Shown here one piece after another: positions 33,419 to 42,788 of a DNA stretch of 64,000 bases. This DNA is from Bacteroidales bacterium (GTDB taxonomy: Bacteria > Bacteroidota > Bacteroidia > Bacteroidales > UBA932). How positions within the stretch are numbered: the first letter of the stretch is position 1; each line of letters begins with the position of its first letter. The notes beneath the pieces were generated by a model that searched no databases, had not been told where the DNA came from, and saw only the letters and a list, made by a program, of their open reading frames with translations. A program made the translations under genes and the position numbers. The DNA lies in assembly GCA_017437125.1 (NCBI GenBank), contig JAFSBV010000001.1:1-64000 (forward strand), read 5' to 3'.

Positions 33419-34753
33419 CTAAAGATTCCTGACTGCGTCTTTGAACTGTCTGCCTCTGTCTTCATAATTCTTGAAGAGGTCGAAGCTTGCACAACATGGT
33501 GAAAGGAGAACCACATCTCCTGATTCCGCCAGCTTGTCGGCAAGCTGGACAGCATCCTTCGCAGATGTCACGTCATGTATTTCAGGAACGACACCTTCGA
33601 ACGAACTGTGGAACTTCGCATTGTCCAGACCCATGCAGATCATTGCCTTCACCTTCTCCCTGGCAAGCGGAAGGAGGCTTGTGTAGTCGTTGCCCTTGTC
33701 TGTTCCTCCCACGATCCAGATGACCGGTCTTGTCTGACACTCGAGCGCGTACCATGCAGAATCCACGTTTGTCGCCTTGGAGTCGTTGATATACAGCACG
33801 TCCCTGATGCTGAGAACCTTCTCGAGACGGTGCTCCACTGCCTGGAATGTAGCGAGACCGTTCCTTATCACCTCGTTGTCTATATCCATCGCCTTGGCCG
33901 CGATAGCTGCAGCCATGGAATTGTATATGTTGTGCTTTCCGCCGAGAGCCAGCTCCTGAAGGTACATGTCGCACTCATCATCCTTGTAGCGGACAATCAT
34001 CCTGTCGTCCTTCACGAACGCACCCTGTGCCACCTCTTCCTTCTGTGAGAACGGAAGCTTCTGAGCCTTCATGACGATCTGATCCAGATGCCTGATCGTG
34101 ATCTCGTCGTCAGAGCAGAAGATGAAGCAGTCGTCGCTCGACATGTTCCTTGTGATACGGAACTTCGACTTCACATAATTCTCCATCTTGTAGTCGTACC
34201 TGTCCAGATGGTCCGGCGTGATGTTGGTTATGATGGCGATGTCGGCCTTGAAGTCATATACGTTGTCCAGCTGGAAGCTGCTGAGCTCCAGCACATATAT
34301 GTCATGCTGTTCGGTAGCTACCTGATAAGCATAGCTCTTTCCTATGTTTCCTCCGAGTCCCACGTTGAGGCCTGCGTTCTTCAGAAGGTGATATATGAGG
34401 GAAGTCGTGGTCGTCTTGCCGTTGCTTCCGGTGATGCATATCTTCCTTGCAGAATCGTATCTTCCTGCAAACTCTATTTCAGAAATCACATTTATGCCGC
34501 CGTCGATGACTTTCTTCACCATCGGTGCTGTCGAAGGGATTCCCGGGCTCTTGATTATTTCATCCGCATTGAGGATCAGTTCCTCCGAATGCCTTCCCTG
34601 CTCGTAAGGAATATTCCATTCCTCGAGCATCGAAACATATTTTTCAGGGATCTTTCCCATGTCTGAAAGAAAGACATCAAATCCCTTGACCTTTGCGAGA
34701 ACAGCGGATCCTACACCGCTTTCGCCTCCACCTAATACTACTACTCTGGACAT
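33419..34753 (-). CDS. murD: UDP-N-acetylmuramoylalanine--D-glutamate ligase
   Basis: This enzyme adds D-glutamate to UDP-MurNAc-L-Ala. GGGESGVGSAVLAKVKGF is the N-terminal nucleotide block, ITGSNGKTTTTSLIYHLL the ATP site, and NDSKATNVDSAWYALE the carbamylated-lysine and C-terminal region. Its 444 residues are standard. It overlaps neither neighbour and is 3 nt from ftsW. Confidence 0.96.
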   Translation of the reverse strand: MSRVVVLGGGESGVGSAVLAKVKGFDVFLSDMGKIPEKYVSMLEEWNIPYEQGRHSEELILNADEIIKSPGIPSTAPMVKKVIDGGINVISEIEFAGRYDSARKICITGSNGKTTTTSLIYHLLKNAGLNVGLGGNIGKSYAYQVATEQHDIYVLELSSFQLDNVYDFKADIAIITNITPDHLDRYDYKMENYVKSKFRITRNMSSDDCFIFCSDDEITIRHLDQIVMKAQKLPFSQKEEVAQGAFVKDDRMIVRYKDDECDMYLQELALGGKHNIYNSMAAAIAAKAMDIDNEVIRNGLATFQAVEHRLEKVLSIRDVLYINDSKATNVDSAWYALECQTRPVIWIVGGTDKGNDYTSLLPLAREKVKAMICMGLDNAKFHSSFEGVVPEIHDVTSAKDAVQLADKLAESGDVVLLSPCCASFDLFKNYEDRGRQFKDAVRNL

Positions 34754-34770
34754 ATGTTGATATAACGATT

Positions 34771-36072
34771 TTATCTTACCTTAAGCAAAGCCATAGTCAG
34801 CACGGCCAGTATCATTCCGACGATCCAGAACCTTGTCACGATCTTGGCTTCCGGCAGTGCCTTTGCAGGCTTCTGTATGAGTGAAGGAATACCTTCCTTC
34901 TGATAATGGTGATGGAGTGGGGCCATCTTGAATATCCTCCTTCCTTCACCATATTTCTTTCTTGTGTATTTGAACCAGAACCTCTGCATAAGCACTGAAA
35001 GGCTCTCCACGAAGAATACTCCGCACAGGATAGGGAGGAGAAGTTCCTTCCTGATCAGGACAGCGCATACTCCGATGATACCTCCCAGCATGAGGCTTCC
35101 TGTATCACCCATGAACACCTGTGCAGGGAATGAATTGTACCACAGGAAGCCGATGAGCGCACCTACGAACGCCGACATGAATACCGCTACCTCTCCGCTT
35201 CCCGGGATATACATTATGTTAAGATATTCCGCGTTCACTATGTTTCCCGAAAGCCATGCGAATATTCCCAGCACGACTCCGACTATGGCTGATGTTCCCG
35301 TAGCAAGGCCGTCCATTCCGTCGGTGAGATTGACACCGTTGGAACATGCAGTGATCACGATGATGATCATGAGCACGTAAATGGCCCATTTGCAGTACCA
35401 TCCGAATGTTCCCTTGAAAGGAGAGAGCCACTTGTAGTCGAATTCATGATTCTTCACGAACGGGATGGTGGTCTTGGTGCTCTTGATGACATCATGCTTT
35501 TCCGTCATGATTCCAAGGGCTGTTCCAGCATCGACGGTTGTTGAATCGCTTGTTGCCTCGATTGCGATGCTTTCTCCCACCTGTACGTTCTCCCTTACGA
35601 CAATATCATCGCTGAAGCATACGGCAAGTCCTATCGCAAGTCCGAGCAGACCCTGTGCGATGAGCTTGCCTTTCTCGCTCATGCCTTCCTTGTTCTTTCT
35701 GAATACCTTGATGTAATCGTCGGCAAAGCCTATCAGGAAGAACCATACGGTGCTGACAAGCAGCAGGATAGTATATATGTTGGTAAGGTCTGCGAACAGG
35801 AGGATCGGTATGATTATGGAGAGGAATATGATGATTCCACCCATTGTAGGGGTTCCCTTCTTCTGCATCTGACCCTCGAGTCCGAGGTCACGTATCTCTT
35901 CTCCGATCTGCTTCTTCTGTATCCATCGGATGATCCTCTTTCCTGCAAAGATCGAGATCAGCAGGGCAAAAGTGAATGATATTATGGCACGGAAGGACAG
36001 GTAGCCGAAAAGGCCCTGTCCGGGAATGTCTATTCCCAGCTCCTTCAGATATTCTATGAGATGATACAGCAT
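34771..36072 (-). CDS. mraY: Phospho-N-acetylmuramoyl-pentapeptide transferase
   Basis: A polytopic enzyme that makes lipid I from UDP-MurNAc-pentapeptide and undecaprenyl phosphate. Conserved pieces include [16 protein letters not shown], the Mg2+ site [28 protein letters not shown] and [10 protein letters not shown]. It has 433 residues compared with about 360 in E. coli. The extra stretch, around residues 165-230, is an extracytoplasmic loop seen in other Bacteroidetes MraY proteins rather than a recent insertion. Confidence 0.95.
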   Translation of the reverse strand: MLYHLIEYLKELGIDIPGQGLFGYLSFRAIISFTFALLISIFAGKRIIRWIQKKQIGEEIRDLGLEGQMQKKGTPTMGGIIIFLSIIIPILLFADLTNIYTILLLVSTVWFFLIGFADDYIKVFRKNKEGMSEKGKLIAQGLLGLAIGLAVCFSDDIVVRENVQVGESIAIEATSDSTTVDAGTALGIMTEKHDVIKSTKTTIPFVKNHEFDYKWLSPFKGTFGWYCKWAIYVLMIIIVITACSNGVNLTDGMDGLATGTSAIVGVVLGIFAWLSGNIVNAEYLNIMYIPGSGEVAVFMSAFVGALIGFLWYNSFPAQVFMGDTGSLMLGGIIGVCAVLIRKELLLPILCGVFFVESLSVLMQRFWFKYTRKKYGEGRRIFKMAPLHHHYQKEGIPSLIQKPAKALPEAKIVTRFWIVGMILAVLTMALLKVR

Positions 36073-36073
36073 T

Positions 36074-37552
36074 CTATATTTCGGTTTCTTTAAATATTCC
36101 TGTCACTATTTCACGTTCGTCAAAATGTCTTTTCTCAGTGCCGATGATCTGGTAGGTTTCATGTCCCTTTCCGGCAAGGAGTATCGTCGCTCCCTGGCTC
36201 GCGATCATTATGGCTGTGCGTATGGCTTCCTCCCTGTCTTCGATGAACAGCGAGCGCGATCTTCCGCTGATGTCCATTCCTGCCTTGATTTCCGCCATGA
36301 TGTCGGAAGTCTTTTCCGTGCGGCTGTTGTCCGAGGTCACTATGATCCTGTCGGCATGTTTCTGGGCTATGGCAGCCATTTCCGGACGTTTTGTCCTGTC
36401 CCTGTCTCCGCCGCATCCGAAAAGACATATGAGCTCGTGATCCGGAGCGATCTCCCTCAATGTCTTGAGCACGTTCTCGAGGGCGTCAGGCGTATGGGCG
36501 TAATCGATGATCACGGATATGTCCCTCGGACCTCTTATGTTTTCCAGTCTTCCAGGAGCCGGTCTCAGACCGCTCATGGCTATCAGAGCCTCCTGCCTGT
36601 CCGCTCCAAGCACTATTGCCGTGGTATATATGGCAAGCAGATTATATGCGTTATGCATTCCTATGAGAGGACTCCAGCTTTCCTGTCCGTCGATCCTCAG
36701 CTGCATTCCCTCGAAGCTCTGCTCCACGATCCTGCACGTGTGGTCTGCGATCTTGCGGCATGAATATGTCACGATCTGAGCCTTCGTGTTCTGCATCATC
36801 ACCATTCCGTTCCTGTCGTCTATGTTGGTGATTGCATAGGCATCGGCCGGAAGTGTGTCGAAGAACAGCTTCTTGCATCTGAGATATTCCGCAAATGTCT
36901 TGTGGTAGTCGAGGTGGTCGTGAGTAAGGTTGGAGAATATTCCCACCTTGAACTTCAGTCCTGCAACCCTTTCCTGCTCGACTCCTATCGAGCTCACTTC
37001 CATGAAGCAGTATTCGCATCCTGCGAGAACCATCTCGTTGAGAAGTGAGTTTATTGTAAGAGGGTCTGAGGTAGTGTTTACTGCCTCCGAGCCTCTGGCT
37101 CCGACATAATTGGCTATCGTCGAAAGAAGTCCGCAGCTGTAACCGAGAGAGGTGAACATCCTGTAGAGGAGTGTCACGGTAGTGGTCTTTCCGTTGGTTC
37201 CGGTAATACCGACAAGTGTCAGCTTCTCGGAAGGATTGTCATAGAAATTGGCGGCAATGATGGCCAGCGCATATCTTGATGACCTTACCTGAACTATCGC
37301 AACTCCTTCGACACCGGCCTCAGAGACCTGTCTGCGGGCGATTCCAATATCCTCGCATACTACGGCTGCGGCTCCGCTGCGCACTGCTGTAGCAATGAAA
37401 CTGTGACCGTCACTGGCGAATCCTCTGACAGCGACGAACAGCGACCCTTGGGCCGCTTTCCTCGAATCGTTGCAGACTGACGTTATTTCTGCACGTATGT
37501 CTCCCTCCACGGCAATGACGCCGCTGCCCTCTATGATCTTCTCCAGTATCAT
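36074..37552 (-). CDS. murE: UDP-MurNAc-tripeptide synthetase
   Basis: This enzyme adds the third amino acid of the stem peptide. [20 protein letters not shown] is the ATP site and [15 protein letters not shown] a family block. The diamino-acid specificity motif, usually D-N-P-R in enzymes using meso-diaminopimelate, reads D-N-S-R ([10 protein letters not shown]). The Arg that contacts the DAP carboxylate is kept, so meso-DAP remains the likely substrate, but the Pro is lost. The 492-residue gene overlaps ftsI by 4 bp. Confidence 0.94.
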   Translation of the reverse strand: MILEKIIEGSGVIAVEGDIRAEITSVCNDSRKAAQGSLFVAVRGFASDGHSFIATAVRSGAAAVVCEDIGIARRQVSEAGVEGVAIVQVRSSRYALAIIAANFYDNPSEKLTLVGITGTNGKTTTVTLLYRMFTSLGYSCGLLSTIANYVGARGSEAVNTTSDPLTINSLLNEMVLAGCEYCFMEVSSIGVEQERVAGLKFKVGIFSNLTHDHLDYHKTFAEYLRCKKLFFDTLPADAYAITNIDDRNGMVMMQNTKAQIVTYSCRKIADHTCRIVEQSFEGMQLRIDGQESWSPLIGMHNAYNLLAIYTTAIVLGADRQEALIAMSGLRPAPGRLENIRGPRDISVIIDYAHTPDALENVLKTLREIAPDHELICLFGCGGDRDRTKRPEMAAIAQKHADRIIVTSDNSRTEKTSDIMAEIKAGMDISGRSRSLFIEDREEAIRTAIMIASQGATILLAGKGHETYQIIGTEKRHFDEREIVTGIFKETEI

Positions 37553-39663
37553 TTGAGTACTATATTGATGGTTTCACCTTTCTTCATCTTCGATCCCGCT
37601 TTCGGGCTCTGGCTTACCACATGTCCGCTTCCCTTGTGGCTGCATCGGTAGCCGTTGTTCTCTATCGCGTACAGGGCATCCTTGAGTCCGAGACCTTTCA
37701 GATCCGGAACAGGAGCATCTGCATCCTTCGAAATGCTTATGTGATCTGCACGCATTTCAGGAACCTCTCCTCGTGCCTTCAGCTCATGTCCCCATTCGTT
37801 GTCGTATGCCCACAGGCCGTCGGCCAGTTCCTTGAAAGTCATCGCAGGAATCCTTCCACCATAGACATCATGTCCGATGAGTCCTGTATAGACTACTACG
37901 ATGGCGGTATATTTAGGCTCTTCAGCCGGGAAGAAGCCTACAAATGTCGCCTGATGCTTCTTTCTTCCGTTTATGTCGGCATATGGGTCGCTGCTTCCGG
38001 CTCTTTCTTCACGGCTCAGGTGCATTCTCGATGTTCCCGTCTTTCCCGCAACCGTACACTTCGCATTCTTGAGCCTGCTTGCCGTTCCTTCCAATGTAAC
38101 CATTGTCAATGCCCTTGTCAGGGTGTCCGCAGTAGCCTTCGAACAGATGGATCCGTTGAGGATCTCAGGCTTGAACTCCTTCACTGTCTTTCCGTTACGC
38201 TCGGTTCTTTCCACGACATACGGCTTCATCATCTTGCCGTTGTTTGCAATTGCATTGTAAAATGTAGCAACCTGCAGAGGAGTGACTCTTACAGAGTAGC
38301 CGATAGCGACTGAAACGAGGTCGGACATGGTCCATGTCGAGCTTGAAGGATCCGGAATCCTCGGCTTGGCGCTTCCCGTCTCATTAAGGTCGAACTCATA
38401 GGCCTCTCCGAAATTGTATTCATGGAGCCTGCTGATGAACTCTTCCGGCTTGTCACCGTAATAATCCTTCACAAGACGGCGGAAAACATAGTTGGAAGAT
38501 ATCTTGAATCCGTCCAGGACAGATATCCTGTCTGTTCCGTGTTTCCTTTCGTAATCGGTTATGTAGCGATCCGGCCTGATCTTGGACATGTCATCCATAC
38601 GTCCGTGATTGGTCGGAATCTCAGTGTCAAGCTCGATCTTTCCGTCTTCGAGAAGCGTGGTCATGGTCACGGCCTTGAATACAGAACCAGGCTCTGCAGG
38701 TCGTCCTGCGGCCATGTTGAACACTTCACGGAACTCTCCGTTCCTATCCTTCTGGAGGTTGACCATCGCACGTACCGCTCCAGTCTCCACGTCCAGCACT
38801 ACGACACAGCCTCCGACAATGTCTTCTTCCAAAGCCATGTTCCTTCTCAATGCACGGTCGGCCAGATCCTGTATGTTTATGTCTAAGGTAGTCCTTACAT
38901 CGATTCCGTCCTCTACTGCAACCACATTGCTGTCCACATCCGGAATCATGATGCTTTCGTCGGTGACCTTCTTCCATTCAAGTCCCTTCTTGCCATGGAG
39001 GATATAGTCATATTTACCTTCGATGCCGATATGTCTCGACATGGTGTCGTTGTTATGCTTCACATATCCGATGACCCTTCGCGCAAGTCCTTCATAAGGA
39101 TACTGCCTGGTCTCCTCCTTCTCAACGATCATTCCGCTCCTGTATGTCCTCTCGTTGAAGAGGGGGAGTGACTGCAGCTGGAGAAGAGTGCCATGATCGA
39201 TACCCTTCGCTATAGGCACGTATCTGCGCTTGTTCCTTCTGCCCGTCAGTATCAGGTCATTATAGTATGATGCGGACTTTCCTTCCTCCTTCAGTACATC
39301 CGGAAGTCTTTTTGCCAGTTCCTTCGCCTTTCCTACCCAGATTTCCTCCTTCTCTGCACCTTTTTCCTTGTCCCTGTCATGCTCCTCCTTCAGGACGTAG
39401 CAGTCCATATAGACGTTATACATGGGAGTGGACATGGCCAGAAGCTTTCCGTTATGGTCGATTATGGCTCCACGCTCAGGATCAAGCTCCTGCCTGGTCT
39501 TCTTGGGCTGGAAATAGCTGACATACCTCGGATCCGGCTCCCAGAAATACTGCAGGATGACGATCTTCACTATGATCGCTATGGCCGCTGTGAGAAACAG
39601 TACATGGAAGGCCATAAGCACGTTGCTCGCCCTGCGCTTCTGTCTTTCCTGATTGTTTCCCAT
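37549..39663 (-). CDS. ftsI: Septal transpeptidase FtsI (class B PBP with PASTA domain)
   Basis: A 704-residue class B penicillin-binding protein that cross-links septal peptidoglycan as partner of FtsW. One N-terminal membrane helix (about residues 15-35) and a dimerisation domain precede the transpeptidase, with the SxxK motif in AEPGSVFKAV, SxN in KISSNYVF and KTG in VAGKTGTSR. The last 60 residues form a single PASTA domain (VPDLKGLGLKDALYAIENNG), which is absent from E. coli FtsI. It lies 15 nt downstream of the ftsL-like gene. Confidence 0.95.
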   Translation of the reverse strand: MGNNQERQKRRASNVLMAFHVLFLTAAIAIIVKIVILQYFWEPDPRYVSYFQPKKTRQELDPERGAIIDHNGKLLAMSTPMYNVYMDCYVLKEEHDRDKEKGAEKEEIWVGKAKELAKRLPDVLKEEGKSASYYNDLILTGRRNKRRYVPIAKGIDHGTLLQLQSLPLFNERTYRSGMIVEKEETRQYPYEGLARRVIGYVKHNNDTMSRHIGIEGKYDYILHGKKGLEWKKVTDESIMIPDVDSNVVAVEDGIDVRTTLDINIQDLADRALRRNMALEEDIVGGCVVVLDVETGAVRAMVNLQKDRNGEFREVFNMAAGRPAEPGSVFKAVTMTTLLEDGKIELDTEIPTNHGRMDDMSKIRPDRYITDYERKHGTDRISVLDGFKISSNYVFRRLVKDYYGDKPEEFISRLHEYNFGEAYEFDLNETGSAKPRIPDPSSSTWTMSDLVSVAIGYSVRVTPLQVATFYNAIANNGKMMKPYVVERTERNGKTVKEFKPEILNGSICSKATADTLTRALTMVTLEGTASRLKNAKCTVAGKTGTSRMHLSREERAGSSDPYADINGRKKHQATFVGFFPAEEPKYTAIVVVYTGLIGHDVYGGRIPAMTFKELADGLWAYDNEWGHELKARGEVPEMRADHISISKDADAPVPDLKGLGLKDALYAIENNGYRCSHKGSGHVVSQSPKAGSKMKKGETINIVLK

Positions 39664-39678
39664 ATCGGTTCTTCCTTT

Positions 39679-40026
39679 TTATCTTTTAATGATGTCTGCA
39701 GGCTTTTCCGGCGCCTTTATTTCCGATCCCTTCTCCTCAAGCATCCTTTCTATAGTGCTTATGCGGTCGAAGCCGACATATTCGCAGGTCTTCTGAGCAT
39801 GATATATCTTCATGGTTTCCAACTCCCTGCGGTTCCTTTCGGCCACGCTCATGGTCTGTTCCATCTTGTAGCTCATCCAGATACTCAGCCATCCGAGCAC
39901 GAATGCGTAGAGTATGTAGGGGAAGAGCCTGTCAAGCCTCATCCTCAGGAGGATGTCTCCGCTCAATATGGATTTGGCCCAGCTCTTTGCCGAGCTTCCA
40001 GCTTCCTTTATCTTCTCTCCGTCCAT
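39679..40026 (-). CDS. ftsL: FtsL-like divisome protein
   Basis: A 115-residue bitopic protein. A cytoplasmic basic N-terminus, one membrane helix (about residues 33-54, LFPYILYAFVLGWLSIWMS) and a periplasmic coiled coil (about 55-95) give the FtsL architecture. The sequence is too divergent to recognise alone; its position between rsmH and ftsI, where FtsL is nearly always found, carries the call. It would bridge FtsQ and the FtsW-FtsI pair. Confidence 0.8.
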   Translation of the reverse strand: MDGEKIKEAGSSAKSWAKSILSGDILLRMRLDRLFPYILYAFVLGWLSIWMSYKMEQTMSVAERNRRELETMKIYHAQKTCEYVGFDRISTIERMLEEKGSEIKAPEKPADIIKR

Positions 40027-40030
40027 TTCT

Positions 40031-40936
40031 CTACTCCTTTTCTGCTATTCTCAGTTTTGCGCTGCGTGCTCTTGTGTTGGCTGCGATCTCGCTTTCCTGA
40101 GGAAGGATCGGCTTCCTGTTTACGGCCTTGAGAGGTGCGGTAGCGTTTCCGTAGAAATCCTTTTCCACCTTTCCTTCTATGTTTCCGGCCTTGATGAAGT
40201 TCTTCACCATCCTGTCCTCGAGGGAATGATATGTTATCACGACAAGCTTTCCTCCGCTCTTGAGCGACTTCGCCGCACCGCTGAGGAACTTCTCAAGGGA
40301 TTTCATTTCCTGGTTCACCTCGATCCTCAATGCCTGATATACCTTTGCAAGGAACTTATGCTCGGCAAATTTCGGGAGTGCGCTCTCTATCGCTTTTCCG
40401 AGGTCTGTGGTAGTCTCGATCTTTGAGACGTCCCTGGCCTTGCATATGAGCTGGGCGATCCTGCGGCTGTTGTCAACCTCTCCGTAGAGCTTCAGGATCC
40501 TTTCGAGGTCCTGCTGGTCATATGTGTTGACTATGTCCGCAGCATTCAGCTGTGCCTCCTGGTTCATCCTCATGTCCAGAGGGGCCTCATATCTGAACGA
40601 GAATCCTCTTTCCGCAGTATCGAACTGATGTGACGACACTCCGAGGTCAGCCAGCACACCGTCTATGCCTTCCTTGTATCCCTGATGGAGGATATGGTTG
40701 TGGATCCATCTGAAATCGCTTCTTATGAGCGTGAGCCTGTCATCATCCGGCTTGTTCGCTATGGCGTCGCTGTCACGGTCGAAGGCAATGACACGTCCGT
40801 CAGGAGAAATTCTTCTGAGAATCTCCGATGTGTGTCCTCCGCCTCCGAATGTGGCGTCTGCATAAATTCCGGATGTTGAGCCGATCAAAGCGGAAACGCT
40901 TTCATCAAGCAGTACTGAAATGTGATATTCTGACAT
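40031..40936 (-). CDS. rsmH: 16S rRNA (cytosine-1402-N4) methyltransferase
   Basis: An S-adenosylmethionine-dependent enzyme, formerly MraW, that methylates C1402 in the 16S rRNA decoding centre. The SAM motif YADATFGGGGHTSEIL and the blocks GVLADLGVSSHQFD and VITYHSLEDRMVKNFI are diagnostic. The length of 301 residues is usual. It follows mraZ by 15 nt in the canonical order. Confidence 0.97.
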   Translation of the reverse strand: MSEYHISVLLDESVSALIGSTSGIYADATFGGGGHTSEILRRISPDGRVIAFDRDSDAIANKPDDDRLTLIRSDFRWIHNHILHQGYKEGIDGVLADLGVSSHQFDTAERGFSFRYEAPLDMRMNQEAQLNAADIVNTYDQQDLERILKLYGEVDNSRRIAQLICKARDVSKIETTTDLGKAIESALPKFAEHKFLAKVYQALRIEVNQEMKSLEKFLSGAAKSLKSGGKLVVITYHSLEDRMVKNFIKAGNIEGKVEKDFYGNATAPLKAVNRKPILPQESEIAANTRARSAKLRIAEKE

Positions 40937-40951
40937 CGCTGGGTCCTCCTG

Positions 40952-41404
40952 TTAAAGATCAGAAAGCATATTGGCGATGGATGTGAACTCTTCGTTTGAA
41001 ATTATTCCGGACTCAAAGTTCTCTTTGGCCCAGATTTCAATCTTATGGTCGTTGCCCGAGAAGACTACTTCCTTGGTCACACCGATCAGTTCCAAGAGTT
41101 TCTTTGGTATGGAGAGGCGTCCGAGCTTTGCGTCCGGCTCCACTATCGCACTGTTATGCATGTACGCCCTCCAGAATTTCGCGTGCTTCTCGTTGAAGGT
41201 TATGTTGAGCTTCGATCTTACAAGTTCGGACTGACGTTCCCACTCAGCGAATGTGTACATCTCGAGACAATCCTCAAAAACGTCCTTTCTCACCACGAAT
41301 CTCATGTCTCCATCAGCGGACATTACAGCCTTGAAGGCGGCAGGAAAGATGATCCTTCCCTTGTCGTCAACCTTTACGCTGTATTCGCCGATGAATTTTA
41401 CCAT
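40952..41404 (-). CDS. mraZ: Transcriptional regulator MraZ
   Basis: A 150-residue MraZ with two AbrB-like SpoVT domains: residues about 5-50 (YSVKVDDKGRIIFPAAF) and about 80-125 (VEPDAKLGRLSIPKKLLELIG). MraZ forms rings that bind direct repeats in its own promoter and repress the division cluster, as shown in E. coli and mycoplasmas. Four such repeats lie directly upstream of its promoter box. It is the first gene of the 13-gene mraZ-ftsZ run. Confidence 0.96.
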   Translation of the reverse strand: MVKFIGEYSVKVDDKGRIIFPAAFKAVMSADGDMRFVVRKDVFEDCLEMYTFAEWERQSELVRSKLNITFNEKHAKFWRAYMHNSAIVEPDAKLGRLSIPKKLLELIGVTKEVVFSGNDHKIEIWAKENFESGIISNEEFTSIANMLSDL

Positions 41405-41426
41405 AACTTTTACACGCTAATCGATG

Positions 41427-41434
41427 CAAAAGTA
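41427..41434 (-). promoter_or_regulatory. -7 promoter box for mraZ and the division cluster
   Basis: The minus strand reads TACTTTTG, a consensus match 22 nt before the mraZ ATG. The matching -33 region falls inside the TGGAA repeats at 41442-41481. Confidence 0.7.
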
Positions 41435-41441
41435 AGAATTA

Positions 41442-41481
41442 TTTTCCACTTTCTTCCACTTTCTTCCAAAATTTTCCACAT
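41442..41481 (-). promoter_or_regulatory. Candidate MraZ operator: four tandem 10-bp repeats
   Basis: On the minus strand four head-to-tail 10-mers read ATGTGGAAAA, TTTTGGAAGA, AAGTGGAAGA and AAGTGGAAAA. TGGAA cores recur every 10 bp exactly, one helical turn. This matches the known layout of MraZ sites (TGGGN every 10 bp in E. coli; AAAGTG[T/G]N3 repeats in mycoplasmas). Binding would cover the -33 region of the mraZ promoter and lie next to that of the divergent M23 gene. Confidence 0.8.
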
Positions 41482-41507
41482 ATTTTTTAACATTTCCCCA
41501 AAATGCA

Positions 41508-41515
41508 TAAATTTG
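41508..41515 (+). promoter_or_regulatory. -7 promoter box for the M23 lipoprotein gene
   Basis: TAAATTTG, a consensus match 26 nt before the ATG at 41542. The MraZ repeat array ends 27 nt upstream, so MraZ could also affect this gene. Confidence 0.6.
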
Positions 41516-41541
41516 CAACATCTAATCACTTAGGAAAAAAT

Positions 41542-42786
41542 ATGAGGAAGTTTACTACAGCGATACTGACGGCGGTTTTTATGTCTTTTGCATCATGTTC
41601 ATCACCTTCATCAGAAGAGGTTACGCAGGCTGTTGAAGAAGCGGCTGCTCCGGAATATGAGATGGGATTCTGTGCGGATTCACTGGAAGTGGTGGAAGGC
41701 AAGGTGAAGTCAGGACAGTTCTTCTCGAACCTTCTCGGGGGACTCGGCATGAGCCAGAAGGATGCATATGACCTGACGATGGCCTGTGACTCCGTCTTTG
41801 ATGTCAGGACTCTCCGTGTCGGCAACGACTACAGGGCATATTATTCACTCGACACCCTGAAATATCTCGTCTATGACCGCGACCGAGCAAGCAGCATCGT
41901 GTTCGCTTGCCAGCCTCCATACGATGCATGGGTATATGAAAAGCCTGTTTCCATAGAGTCAAGATATGCGGATGTTACAATCAATTCCTCATTGTGGAAC
42001 GATATGCGTGATGCAGGAGTCTCTCCTCTGCTTATCCTCAGTCTCTCAGATATTTATGCGTGGACAATAGACTTTTTCGGCCTTCAGAAAGGAGACCGTT
42101 TCAGAGTGCTTTATGATGAGAAGATATGTGATGGGGAAGTGCTCGCGGTTGACACCGTGCGTTACGCCGTGTTCACTCATGGAAATGAGGATCTGCCGAT
42201 GATCATGTTCGATCAGAAGGATGGCGGAAACATATGGTGGAACGAGAAGGGTGAGAGCATGAGGAAGGCATTCCTGAAGGCTCCTCTGCAGTATTCGCGC
42301 ATCAGCTCAGGATTCTCATATGCCCGCAAGCATCCTGTAACAAGAAAGGTCCAGCCACATACCGGAGTCGATTATGCAGCTCCTAAGGGTACTCCTGTAA
42401 TGTCGATCGGAGACGGAACCGTGACCAGCGTGAAGTACGAAGGAGCCGGTGGAAACACCGTGAGGATCAGGCATAATTCCGTATATTCTACTGCATATCT
42501 TCATCTTTCGAAATATGCCAAAGGCCTCAAGGCCGGCCAGCGTGTCCGTCAGGGCGAGGTTATCGGATATGTCGGCTCTACAGGCCGCTCTACCGGTCCG
42601 CACCTCGATTTCCGTGTATGGAAGAACGGTACGCCGATCAATCCTCTCAAGATGGAATCACCTCCTGCAGAGCCGATAAAGGAGGAAAACCGCGATATGT
42701 TCGAAGAGGCTGCTGCAAAATATAAGGCCCGGATCGATACAATCCAGGCCCGTTCGTTTGTAGAAGTTCTGTTGGACAGAATCTGA
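41542..42786 (+). CDS. M23-family peptidoglycan endopeptidase, lipoprotein
   Basis: A 414-residue exported protein with lipobox SFASC (C18), so probably anchored in the envelope. Residues about 240-380 hold a LytM/M23 domain with zinc-ligand blocks HTGVDYAAPKGTPV, AYLHLSKYAKGLKAGQRV and GRSTGPHLDFRVW. The H-x-H motif of the family appears as HLDF: the usual H-L-H-F has Asp at its second histidine. Relatives cut peptidoglycan cross-bridges or activate amidases in daughter-cell separation. The long N-terminal region resembles the domain of DipM/ShyA-like endopeptidases. The neighbouring division cluster fits a role in wall remodelling. Its stop is 2 nt from the nitroreductase stop. Confidence 0.88.
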   Translation: MRKFTTAILTAVFMSFASCSSPSSEEVTQAVEEAAAPEYEMGFCADSLEVVEGKVKSGQFFSNLLGGLGMSQKDAYDLTMACDSVFDVRTLRVGNDYRAYYSLDTLKYLVYDRDRASSIVFACQPPYDAWVYEKPVSIESRYADVTINSSLWNDMRDAGVSPLLILSLSDIYAWTIDFFGLQKGDRFRVLYDEKICDGEVLAVDTVRYAVFTHGNEDLPMIMFDQKDGGNIWWNEKGESMRKAFLKAPLQYSRISSGFSYARKHPVTRKVQPHTGVDYAAPKGTPVMSIGDGTVTSVKYEGAGGNTVRIRHNSVYSTAYLHLSKYAKGLKAGQRVRQGEVIGYVGSTGRSTGPHLDFRVWKNGTPINPLKMESPPAEPIKEENRDMFEEAAAKYKARIDTIQARSFVEVLLDRI

Positions 42787-42788
42787 TA

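Noticed and set aside
34771-36072. The extra roughly 70 residues of MraY as another inserted element
   Set aside because: The segment has no inverted repeat or element core, and long MraY forms with this loop are normal in Bacteroidetes.
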